The notes under the pieces were generated by a model, which had not been told where the DNA came from, searched no databases, and saw only the letters and a list, made by a program, of their open reading frames with translations. This document shows positions 56,457 through 64,000 of a DNA stretch of 64,000 nucleotides, one piece after another. Each line of letters begins with the position of its first letter. The first letter of the stretch is position 1. This DNA comes from Macrococcus bovicus. Its GTDB lineage: Bacteria > Bacillota > Bacilli > Staphylococcales > Staphylococcaceae. The translations under genes and the position numbers were made by a program. The stretch lies in assembly GCF_004359575.1 (NCBI RefSeq), contig NZ_SCWF01000002.1, positions 62,001 to 126,000 on the forward strand. Direction: 5' to 3'.

Positions 56457-57529
56457 TGAAAAGATTATTGCAGTTGATTGGTGTCTCTCTTCTCGTTGCG
56501 ATACTCCTCCTGGTGTCGACCCGCTTTATCGATCCCCCGCCAGAAGCGGGTAAAGGTAATGTGCTCTATGTCTATAACTGGGGAGAATATATAGATCCTG
56601 ACTTGCTCAAGAAGTTCGAGAAGGAGACAGGGATCCGTGTGATCTATGAGACGTTCGACTCGAATGAATCCATGCTTGCCAAGATCAAGAACGGGGGCAC
56701 GCACTATGATATAGCGGTGCCCAGTGAGTACGCGATTCAGAAGATGAAGTCTGACCATCTGCTGATTCCGATCGATCACAGCAAGCTGCCGAACCTGAAA
56801 AATCTGGATCCGGATTTTCTTGATAAAGACTTCGATCCAGGCAATCGATATTCGATTCCTTATTTCTGGGGGACGGTCGGCATCCTTTTTAATCCCGACC
56901 ATACGAAAGGCATCGATTTTTCAAGCTGGGACAGTCTGTGGGATAAGCGTCTGAAGAACAATGTGCTGATTGTAGACGGTGCACGTGAAGGAATGGGTTT
57001 CGCGCTTAACAGCATGGGTGAGTCTCTGAACGAAAAAGATTCCGCTAAGCTCAGTCAGGCAGAAGCGAAGCTGAAATCCCTTGCGCCGAATGTCCGCGGC
57101 GTCGTCGGTGATGAAATCAATACGATGATGGTGCAGAAGGAAGCGGATGTGGCAGTGGTCTGGAGCGGGATGGGCGCTGACATCATGACGGAAAATGAAG
57201 ACCTTGATTTTGTCGTGCCGAAAGAAGGCTCGAATCTCTGGTTTGATAATATCGTCATTCCTAAGACCGCCCAGAATGTGGAAGGGGCTCATCAATTCAT
57301 CAATTTCCTGTTAGACGCAAAAAACGGCAAACAGAATACGGAATGGGTGGGCTATGCGACACCGAACAAGGCCAGTTATCAGTTACTTGACCAAGAAACA
57401 CGGGAAGACGAGCGGTTCTACCCAAGTCCTGCTGTCAGAGAGAAACTGGAGGTCTACGAGGATTTAGGCCCTGAAAAAATTGCAGAATACAATGAAAGGT
57501 TCCTGCGTTTCAAGATGTCACTTAAGTAG
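56456..57529 (+). CDS. potD: Spermidine/putrescine-binding protein PotD
   Basis: This 357-residue extracellular polyamine-binding protein has the family opening LYVYNWGEYIDPDLLKKF, FDSNESMLAKI and the ligand-pocket region YSIPYFWGTVGI. The N-terminal hydrophobic segment (about 5-22) has no lipobox Cys, so it is probably a membrane-anchored signal-anchor protein rather than a lipoprotein; that departs from most Gram-positive binding proteins. It is last in the operon, with no obvious terminator just after its stop. Confidence 0.93.
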   Translation: MKRLLQLIGVSLLVAILLLVSTRFIDPPPEAGKGNVLYVYNWGEYIDPDLLKKFEKETGIRVIYETFDSNESMLAKIKNGGTHYDIAVPSEYAIQKMKSDHLLIPIDHSKLPNLKNLDPDFLDKDFDPGNRYSIPYFWGTVGILFNPDHTKGIDFSSWDSLWDKRLKNNVLIVDGAREGMGFALNSMGESLNEKDSAKLSQAEAKLKSLAPNVRGVVGDEINTMMVQKEADVAVVWSGMGADIMTENEDLDFVVPKEGSNLWFDNIVIPKTAQNVEGAHQFINFLLDAKNGKQNTEWVGYATPNKASYQLLDQETREDERFYPSPAVREKLEVYEDLGPEKIAEYNERFLRFKMSLK

Positions 57530-57544
57530 TCCACCATTTTAAAT

Positions 57545-57569
57545 GATTATCACGGCTTCATCAGGGTAT
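57545..57569 (+). promoter_or_regulatory. Candidate sigma-B promoter of the DUF4064 gene
   Basis: GATTAT at 57545-57550, 13 bases, then a perfect GGGTAT at 57564-57569. The -35 matches GTTTAA at only four of six positions. Confidence 0.4.
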
Positions 57570-57602
57570 TGAACTATTAACTACAGTTAAGGAGATGAAA
57601 GT

Positions 57603-58418
57603 ATGGCGAGAAGAGAATACACACAGACAGTGAAACCTGTCAGCAGAATTCCGGAGAAGATCTTTGGCTGGTTAAGCTGGTTATCATTGCTCGGATTATT
57701 AGGACTCGGTCTTTATTCATTACTTGTATCTGGTAATGATCCGAACTTTATGAATGAGATGGAACGTCAGCTGAATGAAAATCCGCAGCTGTCAGATTTC
57801 CGTGATCTCATGGCACAGAACAACATGACTGTACCTGAATTTGTCAGCTATATCATGAAAATCGCCTGGGGTATCCTGGCATACCTGGCACTGCCGCTTA
57901 TTTTAGGGCTCATCGGTCTGTTATCGATGAAGAAACGTATACTAGCAGGTGTGATGCTGCTCCTTGCTGGTTTACTGACGGCTCCATTATTTTTGACAAT
58001 CGCTTTATTCTGGATTCCTTTATTCTTCTTCATTGCAGCTATTCTGCTGTTTGCACGTAAAGATAAAGTCATCCGTAATGAAGACTACTATCATGACCAT
58101 GAAACAGTCTCTTATGACCGCGACCGTCAGCCGGCGCCTGTCTATGTAGAACGGGATGCAGATATTGAACGTGAACGCGTTGATGACTTCAAGCATGACG
58201 CCTATGTGGATCGCACAGCAGATGTGGAACGTGACCATGCATTGCAGGAGACGGTGGTGACTGAGGAACGGACTGTTGATGCGACACCTGTTGATACAGA
58301 CGAGACCGTGACCTATCATCGTTCAGAAGGTGACCGTGTGAAGTATGTCGACAAAACTGTTGATGCGACTGAAGAGCGTCGCCAGAACTATAATAACCGT
58401 ATGAACCGCAATGATTAA
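57603..58418 (+). CDS. DUF4064-type membrane protein with charged C-terminal tail
   Basis: This 271-residue protein has an N-terminal half with four hydrophobic segments (from WLSWLSLLGLLGLGLYSLL to PLFFFIAAILLFARK). The C-terminal half is long, hydrophilic and Asp/Arg/Glu/Val-rich (about 160-271), with repeats such as YVERDADIERERVDD and VDRTADVERDH. The membrane half fits the DUF4064 family known from staphylococci. Function unknown. A sigma-B-like promoter upstream suggests stress control. Its stop is embedded in a terminator hairpin that overlaps the next gene. Confidence 0.7.
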   Translation: MARREYTQTVKPVSRIPEKIFGWLSWLSLLGLLGLGLYSLLVSGNDPNFMNEMERQLNENPQLSDFRDLMAQNNMTVPEFVSYIMKIAWGILAYLALPLILGLIGLLSMKKRILAGVMLLLAGLLTAPLFLTIALFWIPLFFFIAAILLFARKDKVIRNEDYYHDHETVSYDRDRQPAPVYVERDADIERERVDDFKHDAYVDRTADVERDHALQETVVTEERTVDATPVDTDETVTYHRSEGDRVKYVDKTVDATEERRQNYNNRMNRND

Positions 58419-58857
58419 AAAAGAGCTGACAAGCTCTTTTTTAAATATGAAGAAAACTTTACTGGTTCTCTCACTCATCATGACTGGAGCGGCACTGCTC
58501 TTCCCGCTCAAGCTCATGATTCTGACTTTTGACCCTGATTTCATCAGCGAATTCACCGGGGGCTGGAATCACCGTATTCGAGAGATGATTCAAGAAGAAC
58601 GGCTCTCTTATTCACAGGGCATGCTGCTGATTTTTAATGCGGAGATGACGGTCAGTGTCATGCGACGGGCAGTCCTCGGTCTCAGCATCTGGCTGCTCAG
58701 TCTGGCGGCTGTCCTGATGACAAGCCTGAATGTGACCGGCAAGCGTCTGCTGAATATGCTGCTTGCTGCAGCCATCATTATATCGCTGCCTCTCGTCGTG
58801 GTACCGGTGCTGCTGCTCGTGGTTCTTATCCTCATAAATACGCAGAAAAGTCTCTGA
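58411..58857 (+). CDS. Small DUF4064-like membrane protein
   Basis: This protein has 148 residues from 58411, or 136 from an in-frame ATG at 58447. It has an N-terminal hydrophobic segment (LLVLSLIMTGAALLFPLKLM) and two or three more near the C-terminus, resembling the membrane half of its upstream neighbour. Neither start has a clear ribosome site. The first overlaps the upstream stop and could be translationally coupled; the second lies just beyond the terminator. Function unknown. A strong terminator follows. Confidence 0.6.
   Translation: MIKKELTSSFLNMKKTLLVLSLIMTGAALLFPLKLMILTFDPDFISEFTGGWNHRIREMIQEERLSYSQGMLLIFNAEMTVSVMRRAVLGLSIWLLSLAAVLMTSLNVTGKRLLNMLLAAAIIISLPLVVVPVLLLVVLILINTQKSL
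58417..58442 (+). terminator. Terminator embedded between two membrane-protein genes
   Basis: AAAAAAGAGCT / AGCTCTTTTTT with a 4-base loop. It begins in the stop codon of the upstream gene and ends 4 bases before the ATG at 58447. Confidence 0.8.
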
Positions 58858-58880
58858 CCGGTGCGGTCAGAGACTTTTTA
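58849..58880. terminator. Terminator after the small membrane-protein gene
   Basis: A 12-bp stem, AGTCTCTGACCG / CGGTCAGAGACT, is followed by TTTTTAGG. Confidence 0.88.
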
Positions 58881-58892
58881 GGTAGGGGATAG

Positions 58893-59483
58893 TCAGCGCA
58901 GTTCAATCAGCTTGAGAAAAGTGTCTTCCACTTCTTGCAGGAAGGCCTGGTCTGATTGCAGTGCCGGGTGGCCCGGCTCGTATCTTTTGCCGAAAAGAAG
59001 CTCACCTTTTTTGACGTTCTTAAGACGCAGGAGATTGTCACAAAGCGCCTCTTCTTCAATGGCTTCACTTGCTTCTTTCATATGGTCGCGCTTCATGATA
59101 AAGTCATCCAGCGCTAAGATGGTCTGTTCTTTTTTCATGAAGGTCTCTGCTACTCGTTCTTTCTCGGGAGACTCATAGATGACGCCGTATAATACAAAGA
59201 CATGGGAGCCGAAGAGACCGATCTGAAAATGAGGCAGCATCTTATAGCCGCGTTTATGGGTGGAAAATGCCACCCATGTGTCGTCAGGCGGATTCGTTGT
59301 CCGCCGTAAATGTTTGGCCACATGCGGATAATAGGTCTCGCCGGTCTGAGCGGTCAGAAAATCACTGAAATAGTCACCCAGCTTCTCCAGTTTCGGCCGC
59401 GTGGTTTCAATGAGCGCTGTCATCCGGTTCTCCAGGCCCTCTATTTCAAAAACCTTGAAATCTTCATCTGTAAAGTGATACAT
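58893..59483 (-). CDS. UPF0637/DUF1054 (YktB-like) protein
   Basis: This 196-residue soluble protein matches the YktB/DUF1054 family: MYHFTDEDFKVFEIEGLENRM at the start, then RRTTNPPDDTWVAFSTHKRGYKMLPHFQIGLF (segments of a conserved block) and a C-terminal helix. No function is established. The start at 59483 is chosen because AGGAGGATAAG directly precedes it; nine extra in-frame codons upstream include the ribosome site. It is divergent from suhB. Confidence 0.85.
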   Translation of the reverse strand: MYHFTDEDFKVFEIEGLENRMTALIETTRPKLEKLGDYFSDFLTAQTGETYYPHVAKHLRRTTNPPDDTWVAFSTHKRGYKMLPHFQIGLFGSHVFVLYGVIYESPEKERVAETFMKKEQTILALDDFIMKRDHMKEASEAIEEEALCDNLLRLKNVKKGELLFGKRYEPGHPALQSDQAFLQEVEDTFLKLIELR

Positions 59484-59537
59484 CTTATCCTCCTGCTGTT
59501 GTAGAATCAATTCATTTTGATTGAATAGTGACTCATG

Positions 59538-59543
59538 TATAAT
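59538..59543 (+). promoter_or_regulatory. suhB -10 element
   Basis: A perfect TATAAT follows a TG (CATGTATAAT). A recognisable -35 is weak, so this looks like an extended -10 promoter. Confidence 0.5.
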
Positions 59544-59568
59544 AGAATTAAATCAAGGAGGAACGCTT

Positions 59569-60390
59569 ATGTCAATTTATCAATTTGCAAAGTCAATCGT
59601 GCTTCTTGCAGGACAGCGAATCAGAGAGGAGCTGTCTCAGGAACTGATTATAGAAACAAAGTCCAATCCGAACGATTTAGTGACCAATATGGATAAAGAG
59701 ACAGAAGCTTTTCTGGTCTCACAGATCAACGAGCACTATCCGGAGCACCGGATTATCGGTGAGGAAGGTCATGGCCAGGATGTGACCGATACTGAAGGAT
59801 ACCTCTGGGTCATCGATCCGATAGATGGTACGCTGAATTTTGTGCATCAGCAACAGAACTTCGCTATTTCCATCGGTATTTTTCATGACGGCAAAAAATA
59901 TGCGGGTGTCATCTATGACGTCATGAACGACAAACTTTATCATGCTGAAGCGGGGCACGGCGCCTACTTAAACGATCAGCCGCTGCCGGTCTTAAAGGAT
60001 ACAGAGCTTGTGACCTCCATCATCTCCATGAACCCGAACTGGCTGACTAAGGAGCGGACTCGGGACATGTATGCACCGATTGTCCAGGCGGCACGCAGCG
60101 CGCGCAGTTACGGCTCAGCAGCACTTGATTTTGCCTATGTGGCAACGGGGATTATTGACAGCTACATCACGCTCAGACTGCATCCGTGGGATTTCAGCGG
60201 CGGTATGATCATCGCTGAGGAAGTAGGTGCAGTTGTCTCGAACCAGTTAGGTGAGAAGCTTGATCCCCTGCATTCAAGCTCCATTCTGGTGGCGAATCCT
60301 GCTCTGCATCAGGAACTGCTGAATGATTACCTCAGTCCATATCGCGCCAGATTAAATGAAATACATCAAGGTCAGTTTTCCAGAAGATAA
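59569..60390 (+). CDS. suhB: Inositol monophosphatase family protein
   Basis: This 273-residue Mg-dependent phosphatase shows the metal site IIGEEGHG, DPIDGTLNFVHQ and the C-terminal WDFSGGMIIAEEVGA. Family members hydrolyse inositol-1-phosphate, NADP or related substrates; which one here is unknown. The start at 59569 is preferred, with CAAGGAGGAACGC before it. It converges on the NERD-like gene with a 19-base overlap of the 3' ends. Confidence 0.9.
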   Translation: MSIYQFAKSIVLLAGQRIREELSQELIIETKSNPNDLVTNMDKETEAFLVSQINEHYPEHRIIGEEGHGQDVTDTEGYLWVIDPIDGTLNFVHQQQNFAISIGIFHDGKKYAGVIYDVMNDKLYHAEAGHGAYLNDQPLPVLKDTELVTSIISMNPNWLTKERTRDMYAPIVQAARSARSYGSAALDFAYVATGIIDSYITLRLHPWDFSGGMIIAEEVGAVVSNQLGEKLDPLHSSSILVANPALHQELLNDYLSPYRARLNEIHQGQFSRR

Positions 60391-61250
60391 TAAGTCCCTT
60401 TTGTTTTACCTGCTGTATGAAAGTGCTTCTTTAGCAGCGAAGCCACTTTTGCAGCAGGTATTTTTTTGTTGCACCATTTATACATGATATCTTTTGTCAG
60501 TCTGTTCTCCGGAAAGAGTGACATGTATTCGTGTGCAGCCCGGATGAATGCCTGGTCAAGCTGTGAAATTTCACGGCACTTCAGGCAGAGGATGAGATGG
60601 TGATGATAATTGAATTCTGATAGCTGGTCACAGTGGGGACAGCGCAGTCCATTTTTGACGCCTGCCTTTACTTGATAGGGTGCATCTGTCGTTTCAGCGA
60701 GCTGGATGGTAGAAGGCGCAAGATTGAGTTTCGGTGCCGTCATCTGAGCCAGATAAGCGGGGAGTGTGGCTGCCGTCAGAATCATGCTGCTGTGACTCAG
60801 CGCATTCAGTTCAAAGTCCGGGCTGAGACAGACCGCTCTGATCTCAATGTTGAGCGACCGGTCCAGCAAGTACTGTAGCCCTAGTTTCACACTCATCAGC
60901 TGGGCCAAGTCTTCATGAACTCTGCCCGTGAAAAACGCTGTCAGCATGCCCTGGTCGTTCAGGGTATGAATCCCTTGATAACTGTTCAGTTTCAGCAGAT
61001 GGATGGTGTCGGATTCCACTAGAATGACGTTCAGACCGATTGTCCGGTGGTAATCCTGATAAGTGTAATGCCAGATGATGTCGACTTGAGCGGTGATTTC
61101 CGGCGTCAAAAATGTTTCAAACTGCTCTTCTATGAGCTTCTGGTGCGTAAGAGACTGCAGCATGTTCAGCTCTTCATCAGACAGTGTGGAACGATGGCGC
61201 AGGGCTTCCAGGCGGGCAAGGGCAGGATAGGTTCTTTTTTTGATGATCAT
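60372..61250 (-). CDS. NERD (nuclease-related domain)-type protein with zinc ribbon
   Basis: This 292-residue protein has an N-terminal part (about 30-140) resembling the NERD fold. A central region follows, then a zinc-ribbon CPHC ... CLKC (about 200-222) and a C-terminal helical segment (about 235-290). NERD domains are related to restriction-type nucleases, and related Staphylococcus/Bacillus proteins sit near suhB-typA; activity is unproven. The start at 61250 (MIIKKRTY) is chosen because GGAAAGGAG lies just upstream. It overlaps the suhB 3' end tail to tail. Confidence 0.7.
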   Translation of the reverse strand: MIIKKRTYPALARLEALRHRSTLSDEELNMLQSLTHQKLIEEQFETFLTPEITAQVDIIWHYTYQDYHRTIGLNVILVESDTIHLLKLNSYQGIHTLNDQGMLTAFFTGRVHEDLAQLMSVKLGLQYLLDRSLNIEIRAVCLSPDFELNALSHSSMILTAATLPAYLAQMTAPKLNLAPSTIQLAETTDAPYQVKAGVKNGLRCPHCDQLSEFNYHHHLILCLKCREISQLDQAFIRAAHEYMSLFPENRLTKDIMYKWCNKKIPAAKVASLLKKHFHTAGKTKGTYYLLEN

Positions 61251-61327
61251 GACTTCACTCCTTTCCCTCATAATTTATTACGGCAGGACCGAAGACACAA
61301 ATGACAGAAAATGCTGAATAACGATAA

Positions 61328-61364
61328 AAGACCAGCAGTTTTTGATAAACTGCTGGTCTTTCAT
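61328..61364. terminator. Bidirectional-looking terminator after ylaF
   Basis: A 15-bp perfect stem, AAAGACCAGCAGTTT / AAACTGCTGGTCTTT. The minus-strand T-tract serves ylaF. Confidence 0.85.
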
Positions 61365-61402
61365 CATTTTTTGTGGTGAAACTGACTGCTTTTGAAGAAA
61401 AA

Positions 61403-61588
61403 TTACAGCCAGTCATTTTCCCGGTATTTTTTCTTCAACGTAAATCCGAGGCCCATTATGGCGATAAAAAGCAGGATACTGATTGATATGATGAGCAGGC
61501 TGCCTTCTGCCATCCCGGCACTGATGCCGATCAGACAGACGACTGCCAGAAATGCAAGAAGCAGAAAAATGGCTTTACTTTTTTTCAT
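61403..61588 (-). CDS. YlaF-family small membrane protein
   Basis: This 61-residue protein has two hydrophobic helices (IFLLLAFLAVVCLIGISAG and LLIISISILLFIAIMGLGF) and a basic C-terminus (KKKYREND), matching the DUF5325/YlaF family. It lies beside typA as in Bacillus. GAAGGGAACCCT precedes the ATG. Function unknown. It is divergent from typA and closed by its own terminator. Confidence 0.75.
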   Translation of the reverse strand: MKKSKAIFLLLAFLAVVCLIGISAGMAEGSLLIISISILLFIAIMGLGFTLKKKYRENDWL

Positions 61589-61634
61589 AGGGTTCCCTTC
61601 GTACAGCTTTATAGTATATCTTTCTGATATATGC

Positions 61635-61640
61635 TATAAT
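61635..61640 (+). promoter_or_regulatory. typA -10 element
   Basis: TATAAT at 61635-61640 with an upstream TGC (extended -10). The -35 (TAGTAT at 61612) is weak. Confidence 0.5.
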
Positions 61641-61683
61641 ATCACAGTTACATAATAAACTGTAGATGTGAAAGGGACATAAC

Positions 61684-63528
61684 ATGACAAATTACAGAGA
61701 AGATGTGCGTAACATTGCCATCATCGCCCACGTTGACCATGGTAAAACAACATTAGTAGACGAATTATTAAAACAATCAGGTATTTTCCGTGCCAATGAA
61801 CATGTTGAAGAACGTGCGATGGATTCCAACGCGCTTGAAAAAGAGCGTGGAATCACGATTTTAGCGAAAAATACAGCTATTGACTATAAAGGAACACGTA
61901 TCAATATCCTGGATACACCAGGCCACGCCGATTTCGGTGGAGAAGTAGAACGTATCATGAAAATGGTAGATGGTGTGGTGCTTGTCGTAGATGCCTACGA
62001 AGGCACGATGCCTCAGACGCGTTTCGTACTGAAAAAAGCACTGGAACAGAACCTGAAGCCGGTTGTCGTTGTCAATAAAATTGATAAACCATCTGCGCGT
62101 CCGGAAGAAGTCCTTGATGAAGTGTATGACTTATTCATTGAACTGGATGCCAATGACGATCAGCTGGATTTCCCTGTGGTATATGCGAGTGCCATCAACG
62201 GGACTGCGAGTCTTGATGCAAGTACACAGGATGATAACATGCAGTGCTTGTATGAAACCATTCTTGAATATGTACCGGCACCGGTTGATAACCGTGATGA
62301 GCCGCTGCAGTTCCAGACAGCGCTTCTTGATTACAACGACTATGTGGGACGTATCGGTATCGGCCGTGTCTTCCGCGGTACGATGGAAGTCGGCCAGCAG
62401 GTTGCCCTGATCAAGATTGACGGCACGGTGAAAAACTTCCGTGTGACAAAAATCTTCGGTTTTTTCGGCTTATCACGTGTGGAAATCGACAAAGCATACC
62501 CAGGTGATTTGATCGCCGTATCAGGTATGGAAGATATCAACGTCGGTGAGACAGTGACACCTGTCGACCACCAGGAAGCATTACCAGTTCTGCGTATCGA
62601 TGAGCCGACACTGCAGATGACATTCTCAGTCAATAACTCACCGTTCGCGGGTAAAGAAGGAAAATTCGTGACGGCCCGTAATATCCAGGACCGTCTGGAG
62701 TCTCAGCTTGAAACAGACGTTTCATTACGCGTTGAATCAGTTGGACCGGATTCATGGACCGTATCAGGGCGTGGTGAACTTCATCTTTCTATCCTGATCG
62801 AGAACATGCGTCGTGAAGGCTTCGAACTGCAGGTCTCTAAGCCGGAAGTTATCATCAAGGAAATTGACGGTAAGAAATATGAGCCTTACGAACGCGTACA
62901 GATCGATGTACCGGAAGAGAATACAGGTTCCGTCATCGAATCTCTTGGCACGCGTAAAGGTGAAATGGTCGATATGAGCACATCTAATGGCCAGACCCGT
63001 CTGATCTTCAATGTGCCTGCACGTGGCTTGATCGGCTACCGTACAGAATTTATGTCGATGACACGAGGCTATGGTATCTTAAACCATACCTTTGATGAAT
63101 ACCGTCCGTACCTTCGTGGCCGAATCGGTGGCCGTCATAACGGTGTATTGGTCTCCATGGACAAAGGGGTGGCGAGTACGTATGCCATCTTGGCATTAGA
63201 GGACCGTGGGGTTAACTTCATGGAGCCGGGGACAGAAGTTTACGAAGGTATGATTGTCGGTGAAAACTCTCGTGACAATGACCTGACCGTTAATATCACG
63301 AAGGTCAAAGCAGCGAACAACATCCGTTCTGCGACGAAAGAACAGACAACGACTATGAAGAAACCAAGAATCATGACGCTTGAAGAGGCGCTTGAATACA
63401 TCAATGACGATGAGTTACTGGAAGTCACACCTGAGTCTATCCGTCTCAGAAAGAAAACTTTAGATAAAGCTCAGCGTGAACGTGAACAGAAAAAAGCGAA
63501 AGCTGCTGCTTTAGCAGAAGAGGAATAA
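61684..63528 (+). CDS. typA: Ribosome-associated GTPase TypA/BipA
   Basis: This 614-residue translational GTPase has the G motifs [19 protein letters not shown] and NKID. EF-G-like domains III and V follow, and then the BipA-specific C-terminal domain ([21 protein letters not shown]). It binds the 70S ribosome and aids 50S assembly and growth under cold or stress conditions. AAAGGGAC precedes the ATG. The ylaH-like gene follows after one base. Confidence 0.96.
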   Translation: MTNYREDVRNIAIIAHVDHGKTTLVDELLKQSGIFRANEHVEERAMDSNALEKERGITILAKNTAIDYKGTRINILDTPGHADFGGEVERIMKMVDGVVLVVDAYEGTMPQTRFVLKKALEQNLKPVVVVNKIDKPSARPEEVLDEVYDLFIELDANDDQLDFPVVYASAINGTASLDASTQDDNMQCLYETILEYVPAPVDNRDEPLQFQTALLDYNDYVGRIGIGRVFRGTMEVGQQVALIKIDGTVKNFRVTKIFGFFGLSRVEIDKAYPGDLIAVSGMEDINVGETVTPVDHQEALPVLRIDEPTLQMTFSVNNSPFAGKEGKFVTARNIQDRLESQLETDVSLRVESVGPDSWTVSGRGELHLSILIENMRREGFELQVSKPEVIIKEIDGKKYEPYERVQIDVPEENTGSVIESLGTRKGEMVDMSTSNGQTRLIFNVPARGLIGYRTEFMSMTRGYGILNHTFDEYRPYLRGRIGGRHNGVLVSMDKGVASTYAILALEDRGVNFMEPGTEVYEGMIVGENSRDNDLTVNITKVKAANNIRSATKEQTTTMKKPRIMTLEEALEYINDDELLEVTPESIRLRKKTLDKAQREREQKKAKAAALAEEE

Positions 63529-63529
63529 G

Positions 63530-63859
63530 ATGCTCGGCTTAAGTAAAGGTGTCAGCACAAATCCTTCCGAACGTCTTTCTTTCCTTGCGAAGCTTTTCCA
63601 GGTGGATACACATCCACAGCAAGGTATGTGGATGCTGTTGATCGCCATCTTTATCTTAAGTGCTATCGTCTATCACCTCGGTTTTGCCCGTAAGCTGAAG
63701 CTGTGGCAGAATATCGTCATCTATATCCTGCTCTTCTTAGGCTGTATTCTACTGACATTCCTCGCAGTCTTTCTGCCGGTCGGAGAAAGTCTGATTCTTG
63801 CGGCCATCGTCTTCGGTCTCTATCGACTGCGGCTTCATAACGAACGTCAGCAAAAATAA
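63530..63859 (+). CDS. YlaH-like membrane protein
   Basis: This 109-residue protein has three hydrophobic segments (MWMLLIAIFILSAIVYHLGFA, NIVIYILLFLGCILLTFLAVFLP and ILAAIVFGLYRLR) and a short basic tail, matching the YlaH family found after typA in Bacillus and Staphylococcus. It starts one base after the typA TAA. Function unknown. Confidence 0.8.
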   Translation: MLGLSKGVSTNPSERLSFLAKLFQVDTHPQQGMWMLLIAIFILSAIVYHLGFARKLKLWQNIVIYILLFLGCILLTFLAVFLPVGESLILAAIVFGLYRLRLHNERQQK

Positions 63860-63860
63860 G

Positions 63861-63892
63861 AACCCGCACAGCTTGGCTGTGCGGGTTTCTTT
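63861..63892. terminator. Terminator after the typA-ylaH operon
   Basis: A 12-bp perfect stem, AACCCGCACAGC / GCTGTGCGGGTT, is followed by TCTTTAT. The converging gene ends immediately to its right. Confidence 0.88.
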
Positions 63893-64000
63893 ATATCGCT
63901 TCAATGGCATTGACGTGGTCAATCTTCTGGCTATATTCACCGTTATATATGAAGGCATCAACCATGCCGTCCTCATACAGACGTTTACCGTTTTTAGAGA
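63891..64000 (-). CDS. C-terminal fragment of an unidentified protein (cut by the window edge)
   Basis: The minus-strand frame is open from base 64000 to a TAA at 63891-63893, encoding about 35 residues that end in DHVNAIEAI. It contains SKNGKRLYEDGMVDAFIYNG. The start lies outside the window. Too little is visible to name it. It converges on the typA-ylaH terminator. Confidence 0.6.
   Translation of the reverse strand, partial: SKNGKRLYEDGMVDAFIYNGEYSQKIDHVNAIEAI

Overview
The window reads as chromosome of a member of the Staphylococcaceae, most likely Macrococcus or a close relative. The backbone order folD / purEKCSQLFMNHD / ptsHI / cydAB / ktr / rpoY-rnjA / HAD / def / ykyA-pdhABCD / regulator-potABCD / suhB / typA matches Staphylococcus, including the absence of purB between purK and purC. 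By eye the base composition is clearly less AT-rich than S. aureus, and the sortase-pilus and WxL loci are not typical of staphylococci. The genus is inference; no search was run.

Region 1 (1-4.3 kb) is scarred DNA. The 3' end of an FAD-binding dehydrogenase gene is followed by a convergent esterase, a decayed IS21-type istA/istB pair, an unrecognised gene, and a second, truncated and frameshifted copy of the dehydrogenase 3' end. Region 2 (4.3-17.2 kb) is a surface-structure island. It holds a large vWA/Cna_B tip adhesin with LPNTG, a backbone pilin with IPNTG and two class C sortases. A WxL cluster follows: a small WxL protein, a DUF916/DUF3324 membrane-anchored partner and a large WxL protein with a predicted beta-helix. 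The two anchoring systems share Thr/Glu-rich linkers and Ig-like modules. Region 3 (17.2-20.4 kb) deals with nitrosative and oxidative stress: divergent nsrR and hmp with a recognisable NsrR operator, a DUF3243 gene, and a manganese catalase behind a sigma-B-like promoter.

Region 4 (20.4-32.7 kb) is folD divergent from the eleven-gene purine operon, with three PurR-box-like sites between them and no room for a purine riboswitch. Region 5 (32.7-47 kb) holds a 42-residue acidic protein gene, a membrane protein, an rRNA methyltransferase preceded by a candidate small RNA or attenuator, ptsHI, a phosphoesterase/glutaredoxin pair, cydAB with a Rex-like operator, a KtrA/C-type K+ channel regulator, rpoY-rnjA, a HAD phosphatase and def. 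Region 6 (47-64 kb) holds ykyA, pdhABCD, a UPF0223 gene, a cupin-XRE regulator with potABCD, DUF4064-like genes, a YktB-family gene, suhB, a NERD-type protein, ylaF, typA and ylaH, ending in a gene cut by the window edge.

The most striking unexplained structure is a palindromic repeat family. Two arrays (about 38.49-38.84 kb and 46.00-46.35 kb) each hold six units of 62 bp. They share a GC-rich hairpin core but carry completely different array-specific spacers, and each lies between convergent genes. A single core copy and two copies of an unrelated palindrome sit after purD. No tRNA, rRNA, CRISPR-Cas, prophage or complete insertion sequence was seen.
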